This document shows positions 40,705 through 43,966 of a stretch of 43,966 bases of DNA, piece by piece; the first letter of the stretch is position 1, and each line of letters starts with the position of its first letter. A program made the translations under genes and the position numbers. Origin of the DNA: Planctomycetaceae bacterium (GTDB taxonomy: Bacteria > Planctomycetota > Planctomycetia > Pirellulales > Pirellulaceae). Location: contig JAHEJI010000022.1 in assembly GCA_024638965.1 (NCBI GenBank), forward strand, positions 1 through 43,966. Reading direction: 5' to 3'. The notes beneath the pieces are model-generated. The model worked only from the letters and a program-made list of their open reading frames with translations, had not been told where the DNA came from and did no database searches.

Positions 40705-42105
40705 ATGACCGCCGAAAGGCCTAGATTTCGAAAGACAGCCATCGCCAGTGGTTTGGTGACGGAAGACCAAATCCGCACCGCGGTTGTAACGCTGTTACAG
40801 AACCGGTCAGATCGTCGGACTGCCACCGACGTCAGCGACAAACAGCTCGCCAGCCAACTTGTAAAAATGAAAATTGTGACGGCGTACCAGGCAGATCAAT
40901 TGATGACTGGTAGGACCAAACTCGATTTGGGCCCCTACATCATCACCGACTGGATTGGGCAAGGCGGGATGGGGCAAGTCTTCAAAGCCGTTCACGCGAT
41001 GCTGGGGCGCGAGTCGGCGATCAAGGTCTTGCCCATTCATAAATCGACTCCCGATGCGATCGAGAATTTTCGCCGAGAAATTCGGGCTCAAGCCAAGCTC
41101 GATCATTCAAATCTGGTGCGGGCCTTCGATGCCGGCAAAGATGGAAACGTGCATTATCTTGTGGTTGAATACGTCGCTGGCACTGACTTAAGGCGTCTCG
41201 TGCGAACGAAAGGAAAATTAAGCGTCCAGCAGGGTGCCAATATTATCAAACAAGCTGCCGAAGGTCTCGAGCACGCGCACAAACGTAACTTAATCCACCG
41301 TGACATCAAGCCAGGAAATATCCTCGTGACCCCGGATGGAATCGCCAAAGTCTCCGATCTTGGCTTGGCGTTTCACTTGAACGATCCGAATGATCCTCGG
41401 CTGGGGAAAATCGTGGGTACCGCCGATTACCTGTCCCCTGAACAGATCAAAGCTCCGTTGGATGTGACTGAAGTCAGCGACATCTATTCGCTTGGCTGTA
41501 CATTGTATTACGCCATCACCGGAAAGGTTCCGTTTCCCGGCGGCACGCCCAAGAGCAAGGCGCGGCGGCACTTACAGGAGACTCCGTGGCATCCACGCCG
41601 ATTCAACGAAGAGGTCAGTGATGACTTCGTCGATTTGATTGGCGACATGATGGAGAAGGATCCAAGCGAACGAATTCAATCGGCGCGGGAGGTCGCCGAG
41701 CGGTTAGCGCCGTGGGCCAGCGACGATAGTCCTTTAATGAGCGAGGACATTGGGCGGCAACGGTGGCAGCCGGCACCTTTGCAATCGGTCGACAACCAGG
41801 ACACCGATCCAAATTTTGACGTTGCCGAAATGGCAATGAACGAAATCAGCGACCCTTCCCAAAGCAGTAATCTTCAGGGAACTTTGGGAGTGGGCGATCC
41901 GGGTCTGGATACTGGATCGTTTTCTTCATCCGGCATTTCGCCGCCGATACCTAGCGGCAATTCAACGGTTGAGCAATTCAATTTGGCGGGGCGTTTACCC
42001 AAGGACCTGCCGCTCTACCGAATTCAAACCGTATTTTTGGTTGGTCTGATCAGTATGCTCGTCGGATTGCTGATCGGCTTCATCGTCGGCTACCTCGCAG
42101 CGTAG
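40705..42105 (+). CDS. Membrane-anchored Ser/Thr protein kinase
   Basis: The 466-residue protein has an N-terminal helical extension (about 1-72) of the type seen in planctomycete kinases, where a short degenerate repeat precedes LGPYIITDWIGQGGMGQV. The kinase domain (about 74-335) has Lys107 (AIKVLP), the catalytic loop HRDIKPGN with Asp200, a DLG instead of the usual DFG (218-220), and GTADYLSPEQ. A disordered linker (about 350-430) leads to a single C-terminal transmembrane segment (about 443-466). It would phosphorylate proteins at the membrane, but no sensor domain lies outside the membrane. It is likely transcribed with, or after, the pseudouridine synthase gene. Confidence 0.92.
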   Translation: MTAERPRFRKTAIASGLVTEDQIRTAVVTLLQNRSDRRTATDVSDKQLASQLVKMKIVTAYQADQLMTGRTKLDLGPYIITDWIGQGGMGQVFKAVHAMLGRESAIKVLPIHKSTPDAIENFRREIRAQAKLDHSNLVRAFDAGKDGNVHYLVVEYVAGTDLRRLVRTKGKLSVQQGANIIKQAAEGLEHAHKRNLIHRDIKPGNILVTPDGIAKVSDLGLAFHLNDPNDPRLGKIVGTADYLSPEQIKAPLDVTEVSDIYSLGCTLYYAITGKVPFPGGTPKSKARRHLQETPWHPRRFNEEVSDDFVDLIGDMMEKDPSERIQSAREVAERLAPWASDDSPLMSEDIGRQRWQPAPLQSVDNQDTDPNFDVAEMAMNEISDPSQSSNLQGTLGVGDPGLDTGSFSSSGISPPIPSGNSTVEQFNLAGRLPKDLPLYRIQTVFLVGLISMLVGLLIGFIVGYLAA

Positions 42106-42159
42106 CCTGCAATTGCGAAGCGGAATTGCAAGTTGGATTCAACGTTTGGTGGTTAGCAA

Positions 42160-43365
42160 CTACCCCAGGAGTGGAAGAATTTCTGTCTGTACGCCGCCGG
42201 TGACGTGGATGTTTGTGTTCTCATCGATGTATACGTTGATCTCGCTGCGGATGCCAAACTCGTCAAGATAGATGCCGGGTTCAATGGAAAAGCAAGTCCG
42301 TGGCATAACAAGCCGTTCTTCTTTGGTTTCAAGATTGTCCATATGGGCACCGTTGCCATGAGTTTCCTGACCGATGTTATGCCCGGTTCGGTGGATGAAA
42401 TATTGACCATAGCCGGCCGCTTCGATGACGTCGCGTGTAGCCTGGTCAACTTCCCAACCTTGCAGAGGACGATCTTCGGCAAAAGCTGATTTGACGCATT
42501 CGATTCCAGCATCGCGTGCTGCCGCAACGATATTGAAAATCTTTGTGTATTGATCCGGAACCGATTGACCAACAAAGGCCATTTTGGTGAGATCGCTGTA
42601 CACCCCAGATGGCACGTCCAATTTGGCCCACATGTCCAGCAACACCAAATCTCCTTCTTTGATTTGCTTGTCGGATCCTTTTCTGGTCGCATAATGCGGA
42701 TCGCCGCTGTTCGGCCCGACGCCAACGATTGGCGGATGGTAAGTCGTCAAATTGTTATCGTGGTAGTAATTGATAACGAGATTTTGAACGTCGGTTTCTC
42801 GAATTGGTGTACCTGCGCGGATGTTGTCGGAGATAAATTTCCACGCTAATTCGAATGCAGCACGATTTAAGCGGTCCGCCTCAAGGTGTAATTCCCATTG
42901 TTCGGTCGTCCAGCGCGATTCGAAGTACTGAATAAGGTTGCCCGAACTTCCAACTTCCGGGCCGTAGGAGCGAACGAGCTCGATTGTTCCCCCGTCGACC
43001 CGGGAGACATAAGGATTCGCATTGTTCGCGGAATACTCCATGGCGATGTTTCGACTGCCGCCCACGATTGTTCCCAGCGCCTGGTGAAGCTCCTGCCATT
43101 TCAGATAGACGTGCTTTTCGCCAGGAAGATGATCCAGCGCGCCCGCTTCGATTCGATGAACAAGTTTTTGAGGTTCCCCTTCGGCTGGAACAAAATAATA
43201 GAAACGCCTGGAACCAATACTGTCTTCCGGTAAACCAAGAACTCGAAGAGCAAGCACGTTCAACCCGCGGAAGTCATAAAGCAGCCATCCGTCGAAACCA
43301 AATTCTTTAATCGCAGCTTGTACTTGTTCCAGATCAAAACCAGGTTCGACACTTGTTTGCGACAT
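42160..43365 (-). CDS. M24 family metallopeptidase (Xaa-Pro aminopeptidase type)
   Basis: The 401-residue protein has an N-terminal creatinase-like domain (about 8-150) and a C-terminal pita-bread catalytic domain (about 165-395). Metal ligands are visible: the Asp of VLLDMWAKL, the Asp of VYSDLTKM, the His of GHNIGQETHG, the Glu of IEPGIY and the Glu of IRSEINV. By family it removes N-terminal residues before proline. The ATG at 43365 starts 30 bases after a good candidate promoter; the longer frame to 43470 would span that promoter and is rejected. The protein lacks a signal peptide. It is convergent with the kinase gene. Confidence 0.92.
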   Translation of the reverse strand: MSQTSVEPGFDLEQVQAAIKEFGFDGWLLYDFRGLNVLALRVLGLPEDSIGSRRFYYFVPAEGEPQKLVHRIEAGALDHLPGEKHVYLKWQELHQALGTIVGGSRNIAMEYSANNANPYVSRVDGGTIELVRSYGPEVGSSGNLIQYFESRWTTEQWELHLEADRLNRAAFELAWKFISDNIRAGTPIRETDVQNLVINYYHDNNLTTYHPPIVGVGPNSGDPHYATRKGSDKQIKEGDLVLLDMWAKLDVPSGVYSDLTKMAFVGQSVPDQYTKIFNIVAAARDAGIECVKSAFAEDRPLQGWEVDQATRDVIEAAGYGQYFIHRTGHNIGQETHGNGAHMDNLETKEERLVMPRTCFSIEPGIYLDEFGIRSEINVYIDENTNIHVTGGVQTEILPLLG

Positions 43366-43402
43366 CTTGTTTCCAATTGTTAAAGACCGTTTCGGTTGCA
43401 CT

Positions 43403-43431
43403 ATAATAATGCAACGGACACGGAATCTCAA
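43403..43431 (-). promoter_or_regulatory. Candidate sigma-70 promoter for the M24 gene
   Basis: On the minus strand TTGAGA (43431-43426) and TATTAT (43408-43403) each match consensus at five of six bases and are separated by 17 bases. A start near 43396 would leave a leader of about 30 bases. The -10 lies within a short TTGCA/TGCAA symmetry. Confidence 0.55.
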
Positions 43432-43484
43432 AGATCGTTGGTCTGCAACCCGATTGGGTACCGGATCCACGGTTTTTTCAACGC

Positions 43485-43966
43485 CTACCTGATTTTCGGC
43501 GGCTCAAGCGGAGGAAGTTCCCCCTTGGCCAAAGGCGGGATGCCAAGCTTCACGGTAACTTTCTTGATTCCTTGTTTTTCGAACGGTACAAAACCGATTT
43601 CAACTTCCTGGCCCGCCTCAAACCTGTTCAAGACCTGTTTCATCATCATCACGTCGCCAACTTGCTGCCCGTCGAGCATCACGATTCGGTCGCCGATCTC
43701 CAGGCCGGCTTTTTCAGCTGGAGTGTCTTGAACCACTTGTTGGATCAACAGGCCATCCCCCTGTTTGTTGGGTACATAGCGAATTCCGAGGAATCCGGGA
43801 TGGATCCGTTCGCCCGCTTTCAACCGCTCGATCAGTTTTTCTGCTCCGTGCAGCGGGATCGCGAATCCGATACCTGAGTCATACCATTCGACACCAGCCC
43901 CAATTGCATTCGACTGTGGATTGAGCGGAACGCAAATCCCGATCAAACGACCCTCAATATCAACTA
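43485..43966 (-). CDS. HtrA/DegP-type serine protease, 5' end outside the window
   Basis: The frame is open to the right edge, so only the C-terminal 160 residues are visible. VDIEGRLIGICVPLNPQSNAIGAG and GIGFAIPLHGAEKLIERL are the last strands of a trypsin-like protease domain of the HtrA type; the catalytic Ser lies off the edge. A PDZ domain follows (PGFLGIRYVPN, PAEKAGLEIGDRIVMLDGQQVGDV), then a short Pro-rich C-terminus (LPPLEPPKIR). HtrA proteases degrade or refold misfolded envelope proteins. Only one PDZ is seen before the stop, whereas many HtrA proteins have two. No functional start can be given. Confidence 0.88.
   Translation of the reverse strand, partial: VDIEGRLIGICVPLNPQSNAIGAGVEWYDSGIGFAIPLHGAEKLIERLKAGERIHPGFLGIRYVPNKQGDGLLIQQVVQDTPAEKAGLEIGDRIVMLDGQQVGDVMMMKQVLNRFEAGQEVEIGFVPFEKQGIKKVTVKLGIPPLAKGELPPLEPPKIR

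Noticed and set aside
1-43966. CRISPR arrays, transposases, integrases, phage genes and defence islands
   Set aside because: I looked through all intergenic stretches and proteins and found none; the repeats present are short inverted elements without regular spacing.

Overview
The window looks like chromosomal DNA from a planctomycete, most likely of the Pirellulales. The evidence is a DUF1559 protein, a DUF1570 protein, a Ser/Thr kinase with the N-terminal extension typical of planctomycetes, a primary sigma factor that has lost region 1.1, a planctomycete-type ClpS, many secreted proteins of unknown function and several families of short palindromic intergenic repeats. Taxonomy rests on recognised families and not on a marker-gene tree. 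I saw no rRNA or tRNA gene, CRISPR array, transposase, integrase or phage gene.

Layout, left to right. About 1-4000: a repeat, a secreted parvulin-type prolyl isomerase paired with a secreted unknown protein, and a DUF1570 gluzincin-like protein. 4.3-6.6 kb: two divergent response regulators, one NarL-like with Glu in place of the phospho-acceptor Asp, the other an NtrC-type sigma-54 activator. 6.7-8.3 kb: a clpS-mtaB pair. 8.7-14.4 kb: an M20 peptidase, serS, a GNAT acetyltransferase and an M61 peptidase with PDZ. 14.5-17.0 kb: a DUF1559 protein overlapping a multi-pass membrane protein. 17.2-19.2 kb: a zinc metallopeptidase and an ATP-grasp ligase sharing an ATGA junction, the best candidate here for a little-described pathway. 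19.7-24.3 kb: a CBS-pair protein, rpoD, a DnaJ-family gene, rnpA and yidD. 24.3-28.0 kb: a large secreted repeat protein and a DCC-family thiol protein. 28.3-31.7 kb: a membrane-anchored coiled-coil protein, an anchored TPR protein and an alpha/beta hydrolase. 31.9-39.0 kb: a disordered secreted protein, a CNNM/CorC transporter-like protein, a secreted coiled-coil protein and an SGNH hydrolase whose catalytic domain is interrupted by TPRs. 39.1-44.0 kb: Maf, a RluA-type pseudouridine synthase, a Ser/Thr kinase, an M24 peptidase and the 3' part of an HtrA-type protease.

The genes form short same-strand pairs, not one long operon. Housekeeping functions (translation, RNA processing, transcription) are mixed with an unusually high number of peptidases (DUF1570, M20, M61, the zinc peptidase, M24, HtrA) and envelope proteins. 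Shine-Dalgarno sequences are present for only some genes; where clear they were used to choose starts (rpoD, the CBS protein, the M20 peptidase, the CNNM protein). Between genes there are at least six unrelated inverted-repeat elements, one of which runs into the 3' end of a coding sequence.
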